A program made the position numbers and the translations under genes. Under the pieces are notes generated by a model, which ran no database searches, had not been told where the DNA came from, and was given only the letters and a program-made list of their open reading frames with translations. This document shows, one piece after another, positions 29,501 to 44,500 of a DNA stretch of 64,000 bases; position 1 is the first letter of the stretch, and the number at the start of each line of letters is the position of its first letter. This DNA is from Ascidia mentula. Lineage: Eukaryota; Chordata; Ascidiacea; Phlebobranchia; Ascidiidae. The stretch covers positions 2,547,001 to 2,611,000 of the forward strand of contig OX387204.1 of NCBI GenBank assembly GCA_947561715.1. Reading direction: 5' to 3'.

Positions 29501-32500
29501 CCCCAAATGGCAACGTACTCTCTTTCGATTGTATTGACGGTGCACTGCAAGGGACATTACAATCTCGGCAATCAATATTCCGTCGTCGCTTGTCGCACGT
29601 TTAAACGACGCGCGACCATTTTTTGTCCGCGCCCATTTCGTTTTATGTTTATGAGCACCTACAAATTTATGCTTTTTGACGCGAAGGTAAACGGTTTTTC
29701 GATAATGTTAATTGATTTTAAGCCAATAATGTTTAAATTTAATACTTTCATTCAGTGGGGTCGTTGCTTGATTCAAAGCGTTAATGTGTTTTACTACAGA
29801 TCACAGGAGCTTTTTAAAACTTGGCCAAACCACTTTGCTCGATTGTTTGAGTGAGTTTAGATTGCATTAGCGTGATGACAAAACGTCACAAGGGCTATAT
29901 TTCGCGCGGTTTTGCGCAACCGGGGTTCATGTGACAATCAGTCAAATGCACAAAACAACAAACAAACTCTTCGGCAACTTCCTGTGTTCATTACAACAAG
30001 CCAGTCGTAAACACGCAACATTCACTCCCGAAAGGCCGCCAGCCCACCCTCAGAACTGCAGTCCGGGCGTTACGTCATAACGGGTGAAGATGAAACCCAT
30101 GTATCGTTTAGAAATATTCTTTTTCGTTCGACGTTTCCTCAGTGATGCCCTGCAGCAGACGAGGCCATGTCATGGCATCGATAGATCACTGTATCTCGCA
30201 TGAAGCTGTTGCGGACGCTTATTTTTCGCCGTTTCCCGTTTTGTTAGGTGGCCTTTTGCATGCGGGCCCTGTATTTAGAAAGCCACGACACGCACGACCT
30301 GAGCTCCCGGTGCTTTTTCGCGACAATGCAAGCTAGTGTTGGCAATCCATCTAGGGACCATTGCAAATTCGTGTTTCCGCTTCCGGGACTGGGCTCGCGA
30401 ATCGGCCTAACCGCTCGAAAGGGCGGCGCCCTTGCAGGTGTGAAGGTGGGTCACCAATACAGCACACTGATGTTTGCTATTGCTGCTGTTGATGTCAAGT
30501 TTAACTAATATTAAATTTGGACGAGTTAAGGCACTGCGTTTTTACACTTTGTGGCCTTTCACGTGCAAAAGGTTTTTGACATGAAAAGGCATGAAATCTG
30601 TATGGTGATGTTAAACTATTTTGGAAACAACAATTTACCATTTTGTTGGTTTCGATGTCCAATTTACCGCAACGTTTATAAGCCATGAAGTTGGTTAAAG
30701 ATGGCGGCCATAGTCTGGAGATCAAATGTTAAGGGCGCTTAATACCTCCAAAGTGCGTTATCTTGACCGTGGATCCCTATTCAGGGAAATGCCATCAGTC
30801 AAGCGCCCTTTTTCGCCTGGAGCAATTTTGGCATCCAGCCCCGCCGCTCATGGGCTATCAGCACCTACATGACCTTTCGTCTTAGCTGGAAAAACGCCTA
30901 ATTTTCGAGGTTAGCTTTAAGGTTATAAAATGAGATGCAACTTGTTCACGTACTGCCGACTGGCGTGTTGTTTGTTTGACTGCATCACGGTGACACAGAC
31001 CACGAGTTATGTTTGGATGTCTGTTTAACGCTTATCACGACAAGCCCTGCAACAAGTATAATCTCAGTTGTCGCTTGGGCGCTTGTTATTGCACGACTCT
31101 GTCTGATTGTGTGGTGCTCTTTCTTCTCTAATATTGTCCAGATGAAACTTCTTACCATATGAGGCGAGCCAGCATTTTTAAATTTGACCTTTTTTCATCT
31201 TTGTCACCAATTGACCCCCTTTCGGGAGCACCCAAACCACTAACAAGCTTCTATTACAAGATACGCAAACTCTGACACAAGTTTAAGTAAGCGACATAGT
31301 TATTTTCGAACTGTGACGTTTGTTGACGAATGTCAAACGATTTGTTACGCTTCATTGGAACCCCGCGGCATTGTGGGTAGGAACGTGAGCGGGTTATGTT
31401 TGGTGCCAGATATAAGCGGATGTAATTTACGGGATTAAACGACGACTGTTTGTGTTCCAATTAACAAACACGGTAATTTTTTTTCCCCGAAGATTCTTAA
31501 TGCAAGTTAGTTTGGCATAGAACTGTCAATTACGAGATGAACGCCTCTTTTTGCAACTTCTTTGTCATATATCTTACTTTTCTGCTTTCTGTCTAGTATT
31601 GAAGTTTTCAAGAAAAATGTTCAGAATTACTCATAGTTCCAAAAAAATTATTCCACTTGAAAAACGCAATAACAATTTGTTTTCTGCTAATCTGAAAATC
31701 CACACGTACAGCTTCAGACGAGATCGTTGCGCATATTTCTGCTATTTCCTTAAACGGATGCTAATCCCGATGCTTTTAAGCGATATAACGCAACGCTGCT
31801 TTGGAATTCAGTGGCTCGCCGCAAATATCAGGGATTTAGTCGATCCGATGGCTTTGCCGAAACCTCAGAACGATTGGAGTCAGTGGTGAAACTCCCCACA
31901 CAAAAATAAACTTGTCAAGTTAGGCGTCTCCTATCATCCGTTAAAAACCTTTGAATCAGTTCTGTAATCCACTCAAGGCTCGATTAGTTCAAAAGGCCGA
32001 AGGTCTCCTGCGTTTTTTCAAGCAATAATAATAATGTTTACTGCGTAGTTAGACTTGTTTTCCATTTTCTTGAACTTATCCATGAAATTTTGCAATCCAG
32101 TTTTGCTAAACATTGTATGTTTATGGTAAGTTTCTTTAAGTACAGAGGTATGTCCGACTATTCTTAATGCAAAATCGGTTACAATCACGGTATTGATTGG
32201 TTTTCAATAAAAACATGTCGTCCACTCCACACCACATTGCTGCCGGATTAAATCTTGATTTGATTCGCAAAAACACGCGATGACGCCTCCGCTCAACCGC
32301 AAACCTCGGCAAAAGCGAGATGAGCGCGAAGACGAAAATTTACTGCGGAGTAAAAAATGTCAAAAACTCCTCAAACTCACCCGCAGGGATTTTGAGAAGT
32401 GAGCTGGAAGGACACGCGATTATTGCACCCATTCTCAGGGGATGCTGACTTATGAATATCTCGTTATTCTTTCTGTCATGGCTTCAACCGCCGCCTCACG

Positions 32501-35500
32501 TCTATCTTGTTCAAATGGCTACATTTCTTTTTAGGATTTTGAGTTCTTTAACAAATGCAATGCATTTTGCCATGTATGTGCATAATTCTAAGAGAAAAAT
32601 GTTGACAATTTCTAGCAAATTTTTCTGAAAATAGTAAAGTATTCAAAAACATTACTTTATGTTTTGTAATAAATAATTGCTTAATTAAAAACAAATAGCG
32701 TCCAACAGTTACGTGAAAGTATGCAAAAAGCAGACTACATGATGTTTTACGATTTCTGTGGGAACTTGTTTATAGTCAATAAGATTGGCCTATTTACTTC
32801 GCATTATCGAACATAGAAAAACGCGCGCGTTTGCCTCAAAATCGCGATCCGCGTAAACTAACAAACATCGCGCGTTAAAATTGATCCTATCGCCAGGATT
32901 AGGATCCCTTCTCCCCAGGTTAGGAATCGGACGCGGGCAAAGGGGCTGCTGGCTACCCCCCTCCCCAGACAACCGGAAAACGCACAAATGTCACGATATG
33001 ATCGCGATCTCTGTTGTTTGTTGCCTGTTTACGCGAGGCAAATTGCTCCGTCGTTTCTTCGCCTTGGTTGTTTTTTGTAGCGCTTGCAAGGAGCGATGCC
33101 TAATTTTCATGCGAGAAACGACCACAATCCGTATGTAATGGCGGGAATGTGTAAATGAGCGCGTACGATCGCCTCTTTGCCTTCCTATCGCAAAGGTCTT
33201 GGCTTGCATCGCGGATAGTGTTTCTTGTTTATTGCCTCGACATGAGAACAGAGGCGCCAACAGCGCTGCGCTGCGAACAGATGGCAACTGGGACCAATCG
33301 TTAAGTTTCCCCTGCACGGTTTCTTACTTTTACTTTGTGTGTCATAATCATCCATTGTTTTAGCCAACAATCAGTGAAACGTGAGCCGGAAAATCAAGCG
33401 ACGGTTTTATGGCGAGCGCGGCGCGGATTTTCTCTTTTCTTGCGCCTGCTGTTCACATTCGTCGCCGCTCCGCAGCAATGTAGAACTTCTATCGTAAATG
33501 GGCACTGAAGGCAAACTTGAAATACATTCAAATGTTGAAACATTTTTCGCCGTAAATCCCAATCGCGGTGGTTGAATTTTATCTACGTTCTGGGACCACA
33601 AAAAATAATCTTCCCATCGTCAACACCTAATTCCTTCGTTCCACAATGAAGGGGAAAACTCTTCTGGAATCAAAAATGTTTGAAACACAAGCATGGGAGA
33701 AAGTTGTGATGTCGGTCGTTTCCACATAGTTGTGATCCGTAATCTTTCACCATCTTTCACCGGCAGATGGAATCTTTCTCGCCTCGAAACGGCATCAGAT
33801 TTTGTAACACTTTGGTTGAATGCTTTAAGACACAAAATACGCAAACCAATTTCTTCACATGCAATCCGAACTTTTATTCTCCATTTACTATCGCGCTCAT
33901 GTTGTCTCTGAGAGTTCGTAAACCAGTAACTGTACAAGTAAGTTGTTAAGTAACACCAGATTGTATAGGATATGTGTGGGAAAAGAAACAAAAAAACACG
34001 ATTTTTGTGTGCGGTTAGACCTACGACCACAATTTAATTCCACAGTTAACAGCTTCTGCGAAAAGATACCGAAACAACTAGTGCACAGTACCTAATTCTG
34101 TGTAACAAACGCTCTGCAAAAGTGCAGGTGGCATTATACCAAGTACTGGGAGAGACGTTTGATTGACAGCTTATTGTTCTTCGCTTTTGGAAACTGACGC
34201 TTTTCCTGCGACAGCTAAAATGTTGGGAAACGGGAAAAGAGGTTTGGAAAGTTAATTGGAACACCTGCCCCGAACCTTAGGTCGCGCTTCCCTTTTAAAG
34301 GGTTGCGTGGTCGTAATTGTGCCTGGTCAGGAAAATGCTTCTTATTCTAAAACTATTGTTTTTAATTCGAACCCGCATAACACGTTAGCCGTTTCCCATG
34401 TGGTGATTGGCAAAAAATCGTGAAAAGTATTTTGTTAATTTGTCTCGTGGATGGAAGAAAAAATGGGTGAAAAATTCTTGGAGCTTATGATCTTGAAATT
34501 GATGCCAGAGATATGAATTAGCTTGATAACACAGTGTAGTGACTCTGTTATTTATTTTGAGGACTTTCTACCCGCGTGGCATTTGTAAACCGGCGTCAAG
34601 TGTTGCTGTTTTCAATTGCGTTTTCGTAATGATAACATAATGTACAGGGCTGAATGATACAAGCAAGCCATCTCCATCATTTGTCGAATGATTTTTAGTA
34701 AGTTTCAAAAGCTCAACCATGGGCACCGTTTTTTTGTGATAATGCGACTTACAAATTTACTATATGAACAAAAATTGAAGCTTTTGCAAAATCAATAGTA
34801 TGACGTTATCAGTAAACCACAAAACTACCAGATGTAGAGACTATAGCCCTGTGGAGAAACATGTGTTGCTCGCGAAACCGCACGTTGTCAAGCTCGACAA
34901 CAAGAGGAAAGTATCGGCGCGCCCAAGTGAATAACATGCAAATGTCTGAATCCGGGTTAGAGTCTAGTTACCCCGATGGGACGTCCGCGAATATTGTTAC
35001 AGCAAACCAGTTAAAAAGGCCGGTTGGTCGGGGTCACGTGCATTTGATTTGATTTGCTGGGGCGAGATAAACGAGTCTCGCAGCTTTCGCGATGCGCGAC
35101 TGGCGCCGCTAATCGAATGTGCGACATTCATTAGGCCGACTCTCTTTGCGCGCGTAATTAAAGCGATTGCCTGCGCGCGGCGCCCCCTCCTTTAAGTGCA
35201 AAGTCGTGTTGTCTGTATAAAGCCGCTGTCACATCGTTCTGCCTTAATCGCCAGTGCAATTGGGCCGTTTCATCCTTTTGCAAGAAACGTACAAACAGAC
35301 AACTCCCATCAAAACACAACACACACATGCAAGGTGTATTAGGGGGGCAGGGGCGTCGGTTACGTGGCGTGGACTCTGTGCATTATGTATGCCCCGACTT
35401 TTAATGATCTCCCGCATCCCTGCTGAAATATTGACGAAGTCGGAAACGCGATGTTTCAAATGGAGCTGCAAAGTTCACTTTTCTGGCACATGCCATGTCG

Positions 35501-38500
35501 CATCCGTTGACATTTTTTTGATGGTGGAGGTGCGTTCTTCTTTAAAAACCGTTTCAAACATACATTCTCGTCAAAAAGGTTCACCATCTATTCGGGTAAC
35601 CACAACGCTGAAAACAATAACACGAGTCTCTTGTCTTGTTTGGGAAACGTCGTATCCGCGTTTCGCCATCCAGATTGACGACAACAATGCAAGGTGCTCT
35701 TCCCCCTCCAATCTATTCACTCAGTGACAGTGTTTGAACCCAGTCGCGTGGATAAGCTGAGACAACAGGGATGTGTTGGCGGGAAATTAGACCTCCTTCC
35801 GCCGCCGACCCTGATCGGTTTTTCCAATCGTTGCTTATTGTTTCCCATGCCCTCTTCTGTCGACATCCGGGTGAATTTCTCCTTTGTCAGAAATCTTTTT
35901 TGGTTTGACCATTTTCCATACGCAACACTTTATGTGAAAACATAACTTCTGCAACGTTTTGTGCGTTTGTTTTGGTTTCTCAGCGTCTGATTTGGAAGTC
36001 GTTAATCGGAGTGAAAGAGTTTTGTTCTTCAAAAAAAGGAAAGCAATGATTTGGACCAGTTCAATATATTACCGAAATCACTCGTATTACGTCTTACTTA
36101 ATATTTATATCATGATGGTCGGGGATAATATACACTTTACTGGGTCTACTGTACTAATTATGTAATTTCAGCTTCCCTCTAATTGTTTTTAACAGTGACG
36201 ACAATTGACCACGATGAGATTTATATATAGAGACAGAAACCAATTACCTTTAAATAAAACTGGCCGCGAACAGACGTGAGGCGAGAGAAATATAAACGCT
36301 ATCGATCAAATCAAATTTTTACATAGCTGTACGTATTTACGGTCGGCCAATTCTGTTGTTATTATTAACGGCGTGGAGCAACAGGAGCACAAACACGCGT
36401 GTGTGCACACACAAACAAACAATTCGAATATTTTCATTTTTGGGCGCCGTCTCTCACGCCCTCAAGCCAGAAGGCGATTAAAAGAGAAAATTGCCCCATA
36501 ATGACCATACATATTTAATGCTGCGACGAGGATTTAATATTTGTCAAATGGTTTGAACGATTCTCGATACATTGCACATATATTACGGTCCCAGACGCGG
36601 GCAAACACAGCTTTTCCGATGCCCGCTGTGCCATATGGTCCCGTTGGCTTGTCGTCTGCCTCGGCAAACATGCAACTTATAAATCATTCAGATTTTGGTT
36701 GCCTTATGATGACGAAACGGCCGATTTCCTTTATCTGTGTCGCGATTTTCGAGGTCAGATTGAATTTGCTCGCTCGTCTGTTTTCCGTTTCGTTTTGTGG
36801 CGACAATTCGGCTGATGGTCGGGGATGAAATCTTAATACGCTTCCAATCTTACGCATGCCAACCGAAACATTAAAACACCTCGAATCTGAACAACATTTT
36901 TTTGATTGCGTAATAGCGTGTCCACAATTTTTGGTTTGAAACAAAAACGCGGCGAATTACAGTGATCTTTAACTGAATAACCACACGTTTAGTCTGTTGT
37001 TTCGTCCTTGACGCGAATGCGATCTCTTACAGTGGTTGTGGAAACGCGATTTGTTGCAACCCCGAAGTTCAGACTATGGTATTGTATCGCCAGCTGTGGT
37101 ACTAAATGCTATTCTTTGGTAAAAATTGTGTAACTTTCGTGAAGAAAGACCCGTTCACGCTATAACTGTTTATCCGATGTGACAAATTACAACGAGTTCA
37201 AGAGAAAGGGGAGTGTGTGAGTGGAGAGTTGACCGCATTGTCAACGCATCGAAGCGGAATTGAGATAGAAAGAAAAGTGAGTGGTGGGGGGATGGGGAGA
37301 TCTCTTCCCCTTGTCTAATGTCGGCCAGATCGGCGCAAATTCGACATCAATTTAGCGCGATATCATCTTGACGGAGCAGACATCACTACATGACCGGGCA
37401 ACACAAATTGCCACTACTTTGTTTATAGGGGACTGCGAGACTGGCATTAATTATTAAGCAAATGGTCATAGCTCGCACGACGAGCCCCGGCGCAATAATT
37501 TAATTCGCTCGCCCCCCTCAAATGTACCCACAGTGACGTCATAGTGCAACAATACAGACACGCACCAAAATTTTGTCACTTCGATTCCCAAGGGTAACGG
37601 ACCTGTTGGCTCACTCATGCGTGAAAGGCACGTGACACCTGCCAACTGTTCCCTCTCCTGCGGCCCAAGGGAATCTTCATCGACGGCGCGCATTATGACA
37701 TCACAATTGTCACGCCTGCGTGAGCGATGGCCTTTGTTTTAAGTTTTCATCCGCGCCCGATATCGATTCTCTTTTAGGGCGTCGCAAGGTTTTTTGTTCG
37801 TCGCGCTTTCGAAATTAGATTTATTTTGAGTTTCACTTCTTTTACCGCTTTGTGGATTCGGGCGAGTTTTTATTCATCCGCCGATTTGTGGCCGCGCGAT
37901 GCGTAGAGACATCGCGTGTGCCGCGGAGCTTGAATTGAAAACTGCGCCGACCTGTCGCGAATTTGTCCGCCTGGTTTGACATTAATTCCCCGTTCGTTTC
38001 GACTTTCAAAGCAAAGGAATCGATGTTGATTGAAGTAGATGGAGCGAAAATGCAGCAAATATTTTCGCATTACGCGTTTATTCTGACAATATTTCTTTAT
38101 ATCACAAAATATTCTGAAACTTGGTTATCGTAAAAGTACTTTGTTTAAATAAAATTCACGACAGCCTTCTTGTCACTTCATGGTTCTCGTGAAACATGTA
38201 AACGCGTATAGTGGTTATTTACCTAAAAATTTATCCATTTCATTCTAACATTCACCGACGCAGGGATTATAACGAAATATTAAAAACGCCAGCATAAAAC
38301 CGGTGGGAGCCATTGGATTTTGCACCCACACCATTACTCTGCAGCTCTGCCAACGCCTTCCAACCCATTGTATTTCAGTTATGATTCCACTAACATGTTG
38401 ATGCTTGGCAGTGGGCTGTGACGTCTCACCCCTTCCTATAACATTACATTTTGCATTTCAGCCGACCTGGCCGACCACCGAAGCGTTACCCCATGCTACC

Positions 38501-41500
38501 CCCCACCGCCGACCTAATGTCCCATCACGCTAACATGAGAGGAAACAACTCAGTTACAAATGTAAGTTTCAAAGCAAAGTGGGATGATTCTTTTTTATAG
38601 GATACCAAAAGATTTTTTGTGGTTTTTCCTTTTAAACTAAATTCTTCAAGCAAACACCGAAATATTTTTACTACTTTTAGTTTGATTTTCGTTTTTTTGG
38701 GGATTCACGTTGTATAACTTTATACCATATATCGTGTTTCATTCTGTCACCTCGTGTAGTTTCTAACCAACCCAGTGACACTTGCTTTCCACCACCCACA
38801 GAGCCTGATCAACCAAAGCGATTACTACCATAAACGAATGCGATTGGATCACAGCAACGTTGATTCATCCCATAACGAGAGAAGAGGTAAAATTTTGGCT
38901 TTAATGGCTGCACCGAATATTACACAGAGCTCATATTTCTCTGCCGGGATTTCCGCCCGCGAATCAATCGGCCTCGGTTTGAAAATGAAAGGAAATAAAA
39001 GCGAGGCGTTATAGCACTGAAACGAAATTGCCCTCGCGGGGAAGTCGTTTAATAAGATTAAGGCTCCGTATGATTTATGTTGTGCCAGGCTGTTGTGCGC
39101 ATTTGCAATTACCGAGTGGTTTGGTGGGTTGGGCTGAAATTTTAAATGGAATCTTTTTTATTATTATTATTATTATTTGGGAAAGTGGAACGCAGGTTTA
39201 CAAATTTGTTGGCCCAGCGGGATACGTGAACGTATGTACACTATAAATAATGTTATATATGTAATAACATACATATATAATTTTAAAACACGTTGAATGC
39301 AATCCAAACGTGAGTATTTGCAAACGAAAACTTTTCACAGACTTTTTTGACACTGACACGTTTTGAAACCAGACACTATTACAGTTATACAGTCACCGCT
39401 AACGCTTACGGGAAATGACGACTTATTTTTTGAGAAATCCTCCGGAAGTTTGACGCAACTCTTGCGCAATGCCCATCCCCTCATTCACTGAAATACCGAC
39501 CAGTCAAAAATCTACCAACATTCTTCTACAAACAAGAATACGATATCAGTTATTCGGTTGCTTCTCATTAATCATCGTCTCGTAACGCCGAAGGTTATAT
39601 TTTTATCGCCGCTCGTCTATTCCCATTGCGCACCAACAAGTGCTGTCTGTGTGTCTTACTGCCAAAGGGTGATGCCCTGTACATTACGAAAGGTACTCAA
39701 GATAAGGTTGGGCGATAAGCGTTTAAGGAGCAACCGGCAGCTTCCGGCGTCAACTAACGAGTTTCAACTGTTATGTGGGTGATGGTTGCGGTTGTTTTCG
39801 TGTTGTCTCGATACTAAACGCTCGTGATCGCCGCACAAGCTTCTGGTCATTAGAAAGCGGAAACTTTTTTGCCTGCAAATCTGATGTCATTGCTAAAAGT
39901 TCAGTCTTTTCCCAGAAACCCACCGTAAACTGCATAGTCCCGTAATGTTCCGTGTTGAAAAATGTCAATATGGGGGCTTTGTATGCTAATGCATACTTGA
40001 TGTATGCACACACATGAGGCGAGTCGATTATCATCACTGGCTGTTGTTTTTCGGCGCGCAATGACAAACTTATTTAAAGTTTGCTTTGTTTAACGCGAGG
40101 GACCGCGCGCAAAGTTTTATCGTCTCGTAAGCGCTCAAGCAAATATGCACCGCCGTCGGTAACTGCGTCTTAATTTATATCAAATACGAGGATGGAGTCG
40201 TTAAAACCAGACCCGCCGCCAGGCGAACCCTCGATGCCCGGGGCCGTTAATTCCTGCGCTATTTGCGCCGCGATAAATTTCGTCCGATAAACGTATTTGT
40301 TGAGCGGGCGCTGATAAACGATTTCAGTAAATAATCGGCTTTCTACTTAACGCGCGAGCCTTTTTCCTCCACCACGTGGCAGTCAATTCTGGCTCGCGGC
40401 GCGCCAAACACAACGTCGAATTAACTGCCGCACTGGGCAAATCTTAGCCCAGCATTTTTCGGAGCGAGGTGCCGCGGCTTTATGACCAAATCGACCGTTA
40501 ATCAAACCCCGTGGATTCGAGGTCTGGCCGACTCTGCAGCTCCTCACTCACGCCCCTCATACACGAATGCCGTTGTTTGCGATCGACCCACGCGGGGAAT
40601 CCCCCAAATCGCGTGTCCTCAATCTGTTTCCGACGGAAACTCAGCGAAGGTTTTATGAGCTGATGACACAACGGGCGCAATGACCCGACGGATTCCATTG
40701 TCTCCCGGTGCGTCTTGGGCCATAAAGACGCCGCGCGCGCCGCGACAAATTGCCGAACGCCAAATGTGGGCGCATTGTCGTGTTTCGCGCCCGAACGCCT
40801 CCAGTGTTTCGAAATGTGTCGCCAACACGGTGTAGTGTATTGCGCTTTGTTCATATCGACGCTTTAACGCAATTGATCGCGGTTTATCACGGGGAGTTGT
40901 GACGACACAATACCGCGCGATCGACGCAATTAAATTTAATACCCCGAGTTGATGTTATTGATGAAAGTTTTGTCATTCGTCAAGAGATTTGATGTGTTTG
41001 GTGTTCCCGGCCTTTTTCCCGAGTTGGAACACAAATCATCCGAACAATCGTCGTTGATGAAAACATTGCGAAGTAGCCGAGATACCTTTTAAAGTTTATT
41101 AATCCATAATTGAAGCACGCAACCATTCCACTTTAAAGTTAATAAATCAAGGAGAAGTTTTCAAAACAACTACTCCTTTTCCCGAACGACGTAATCACCA
41201 GAAGTCTCAAATGCTCGACTGAATGAACATATCGCCCTGAGGTAAACAGCCAGACCACCGACAGTAACGTAATATGCTGCTTTCCAGCCCAAACAGTAAT
41301 ACGGGCTCTAAAAGCCGTCGAAATGTCGCCTCCGACACAATCGTCCAAATTGTCATATCGAATGAATTGTTATCATATACGTTACAAACGCATATTGGCC
41401 ACTCGGAGATATTTACGGCACCCAAAGATGCAGTTAGGGTTGCATTTGATGCGTTGAAATTACATTTTCGGTCGCAGGGAGAGAGCACTTGACACTTCTA

Positions 41501-44500
41501 ATCAGCCGACGGTATTTGTATTGACCGATCCTTGCGTTTCCAGCGACCGAAAAATGCGATATATATACTGAGCCTCGAGACGTCCGCGATTGCAATCGGA
41601 AAGTTGGCAGCTGTCTCTGGTTGTCGTTCGACCCTCGAGCCTGCGGGCTGTGCGGATTCCGAGTAAATCCGCGGCACAAATACGATTATTTGGGAGAATT
41701 TCGGACTGCTGTTTGGCTTGTTCGCACGTCCTTAAGTCCGCAAACGATTTTAAGGCCGGGATTCTGAAGACTGTTTTGTAAGATGCGCAAGTTACAATGC
41801 CGTCGCAAAATTTAAATACTCCTAATTGTATTTAAACCAGGGCGTCTGTTTTCAGCTTGCAAAACAGCCACAAATGCCTTCGCGAAAAACTCTAATTACA
41901 TACAGCTGTCACAGTTTTTGTATTATGAAAATGGGAATTTCGTCTTCCTGGGTAACTTTCCTCTTCAGATACGGAGGAGCTGAAACGTCGTGTTTTGTCT
42001 GCGTAATAAACGAGCCAAGGCGCTCATAATTGGCACGCCACAGTTACTGCGTTATGAAGTGCATACATGTGTGCGCACCGGTGTGTGTTTACCACTCTGG
42101 GCCGAAGTTGTAATGAGTTTGTTTCCGCTGCAAATACGAAATGTCGCATCAGGCAAATGTCTACGACTGCATTAGCGATTTGGATAAATGCGGCGAAAAC
42201 CGTACTGATTTATGTCAACTTGGCACCGAAACCCTGTTTTCGACTGGATTTTACCTTCGCGTGTCCTAATTGGCGAACATATGCCGGTTGGCATGGCGTC
42301 GTATCACCCATGTCTGTTCGGCAGCGATTACACGATCTGGTACATCCGACAATTATCCGGACTGGCTGCTGAAACAAAGCGGATCATATTCTCCGCCACG
42401 TTGCGACGAAAAACGAGAAGGAACAAATTATAGGGGGTCGAAGAATCGTGTTGGAATCTATCGCCCTTTTCAGTATTGAGGGAAGGGGAAGCATATTAAA
42501 TTAAGGCTCTGCCCACCCTCCTGCATGCTTGTCGACCGCGGCGTCTCGCTCTCACAGCTCATGAAATGTGTTCGCCCATGTGTGTGCTCTGTGGATTAAA
42601 TGAAACCCAAAAGCGGCGACAAAACCTTGCCAACCTTCTTGCTTTCGGCTCTGATAAAACCTACCTTTGGCGTCAATGTAGTAAGAAACAGATTAGAAGG
42701 GAAATACGTGGCGGTTTCATGGTGGATGTGTGAGCATTGGGTGCATTCTACTTGTCTGCAAAATGTGTGAATTTTTAGAAATGACTGAAAACGAGTCACT
42801 GAAGTAAAATCACGGAATGCTAATAATTTGTTTAAATTCGTTTTCAGCCAGCGGAAGCCCAGTTAAGGATGACGAAAAAAATCATTCAAGCGCTCCCGGG
42901 TTGCCAGGGGAACTGCACAACAATGCGACGGCTAACTTGGCATATCTGCAGGTGAGGCAAAACGCATTGCTCTAAACTACTTTAAGGGGTGAATTTTTAC
43001 TTATGTTGACATAAAACACCATTTGAACTATAAATTAACCACACAAAAATTATGACGTCACAGCAAGCCATACGTCATCAGTATCAGGCGGCAACGTCAG
43101 GACTTCACAACGGACTCGATCCCCAGCAGATCAACCCGGCCCTCGCGCCGTTTATGATGATGTCACATCCGGCATTGTTCTCTTCCGGAATACCCCCCAC
43201 CTCCATGGCAATGCTGAATCATATCAATCAGGTGAGATTTCTTTTTCCTGTGACAAAGAGCTCTGTTAACTTTATTCGCCGGGCCGGAACCCTTCGCAAT
43301 TCGTTTGTAATCGATTTGAAATGTCTTCCCTTTGTTTGAAGGGCATTGTATACCGTTTGCCGCCGATGTGATTTGATTTATGCGATTGTGTAAATCCACT
43401 GGGCTTGTTGCGTCCTTGGCACGATAACCTTATCTGTCTCGCAGCCAAATGGTAAACAAAAGGTTGAATAATGTTTTCGCATCTGTTAACGCCACTTTCG
43501 TAGTGGAGTGGGTGGAGAAGAGTCAAGTTTTTATCGCAATATTGCAAAGTTTGGGTGCACACCGTGAAAAATCATTGTTTTTTTCTGGACACTTTAAAGT
43601 TGAAACACGTTCTGGTCAAACAGCGAAAATATCGTAGTTTGTGTCGCCAAGACGTTTCTTGTTGTTTTCACATAAATTGAACAAAGCTTTTTCATGCAGA
43701 TTGCACAGTCGCACGCGGCTGGTGGAGCCATGTCAACGGCAGCAGCAGCTGCAGCCGCACAGCTCGTGGCTGGAGGGAATGCTTTCCACGCAAACAACTC
43801 GAACCAACAGGTGACTAAAGCTTTGTTAGGCAAAAGATAGGAATAACCTGTGTCCTCATCTGAGAGGTTTAAATTAGGATTCTGATTGTTGGTGCTATGC
43901 TGTTAACGTCTTACAGCACCATGAAAAAGGTCCATTGCCTGCATGACCTGTAGAGAACCTGCAGAATATTGGCTGAAAGGGGAAGCTTACCACGTTAATG
44001 TAAACACGGTTACATTTGTGATACATGTACATTTCGCTCCATCCAAAGTTCCAGCCAACCATAGCTATTTCCTTATTATGCTATGCAAATCATTTTCAAT
44101 TGTTGCCACTTTATTATTACCGACAATGTTCGTGATAGCTCGTATTTGTAATGTGTCATCTCTAACCGTTTATTGTGGCGCGTAAATGCACGTCAATACC
44201 CACTAAAACTAACTATACACCCGAGACGCGGCCAAACAGTCATTACACTGTTGAAACGTTTGGCAAACACGCGCGGGATTTATTAGCGTTTCCGCCCGGC
44301 ATGCAAAGCGTAATAACCAGATCTAATGGTGACGCCTTTTCTTGTCTGTCTCTTCGCAGGATGGCGGACAGGGCAGAGGATCGAGAGACAACGACAAAGA
44401 ATCTGACGGAGAGGACATGCAAGTTGGTGCCAAGTGAGTACTGTCACGACTCGACCCACGGGTTGCAAGCTGCACTATGTGTTTAACTAACGTCACGTCT

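Larger units (their letters stand above)
27874..38461 (+). other. DACH intron 4 (10.6 kb), largest intron, CpG-rich
   Basis: No exon found. It holds CRE palindromes (28319-28326, 37534-37541), a long hairpin with CRE half-sites (28441-28476), AAGATGGCGGCC (YY1-like, about 30697), and a TATA-like promoter candidate at 35216. The 174-codon frame at 29330-29854 and the 157-codon frame at 35254-35727 have no recognisable domain. Size and position between the DNA-binding and middle exons suggest an enhancer-bearing intron. Confidence 0.5.
38887..42847 (+). other. DACH intron 6 (4.0 kb), CpG-rich
   Basis: No exon found. About 38 CpG were hand-counted in 40081-40380, the densest part I checked. It carries a six-unit TTA microsatellite (39158-39175) and a perfect AT hairpin (39253-39280). 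The rest is unique CpG-rich DNA, probably regulatory. Confidence 0.5.

Noticed and set aside
29330-29854. 174-codon plus-strand open frame in DACH intron 4
   Set aside because: No recognisable motif, irregular composition, and no promoter or poly(A) context.
35254-35727. 157-codon frame just after the TATAAAG motif
   Set aside because: No domain and no acceptor/donor pattern linking it to DACH; likely a chance frame.
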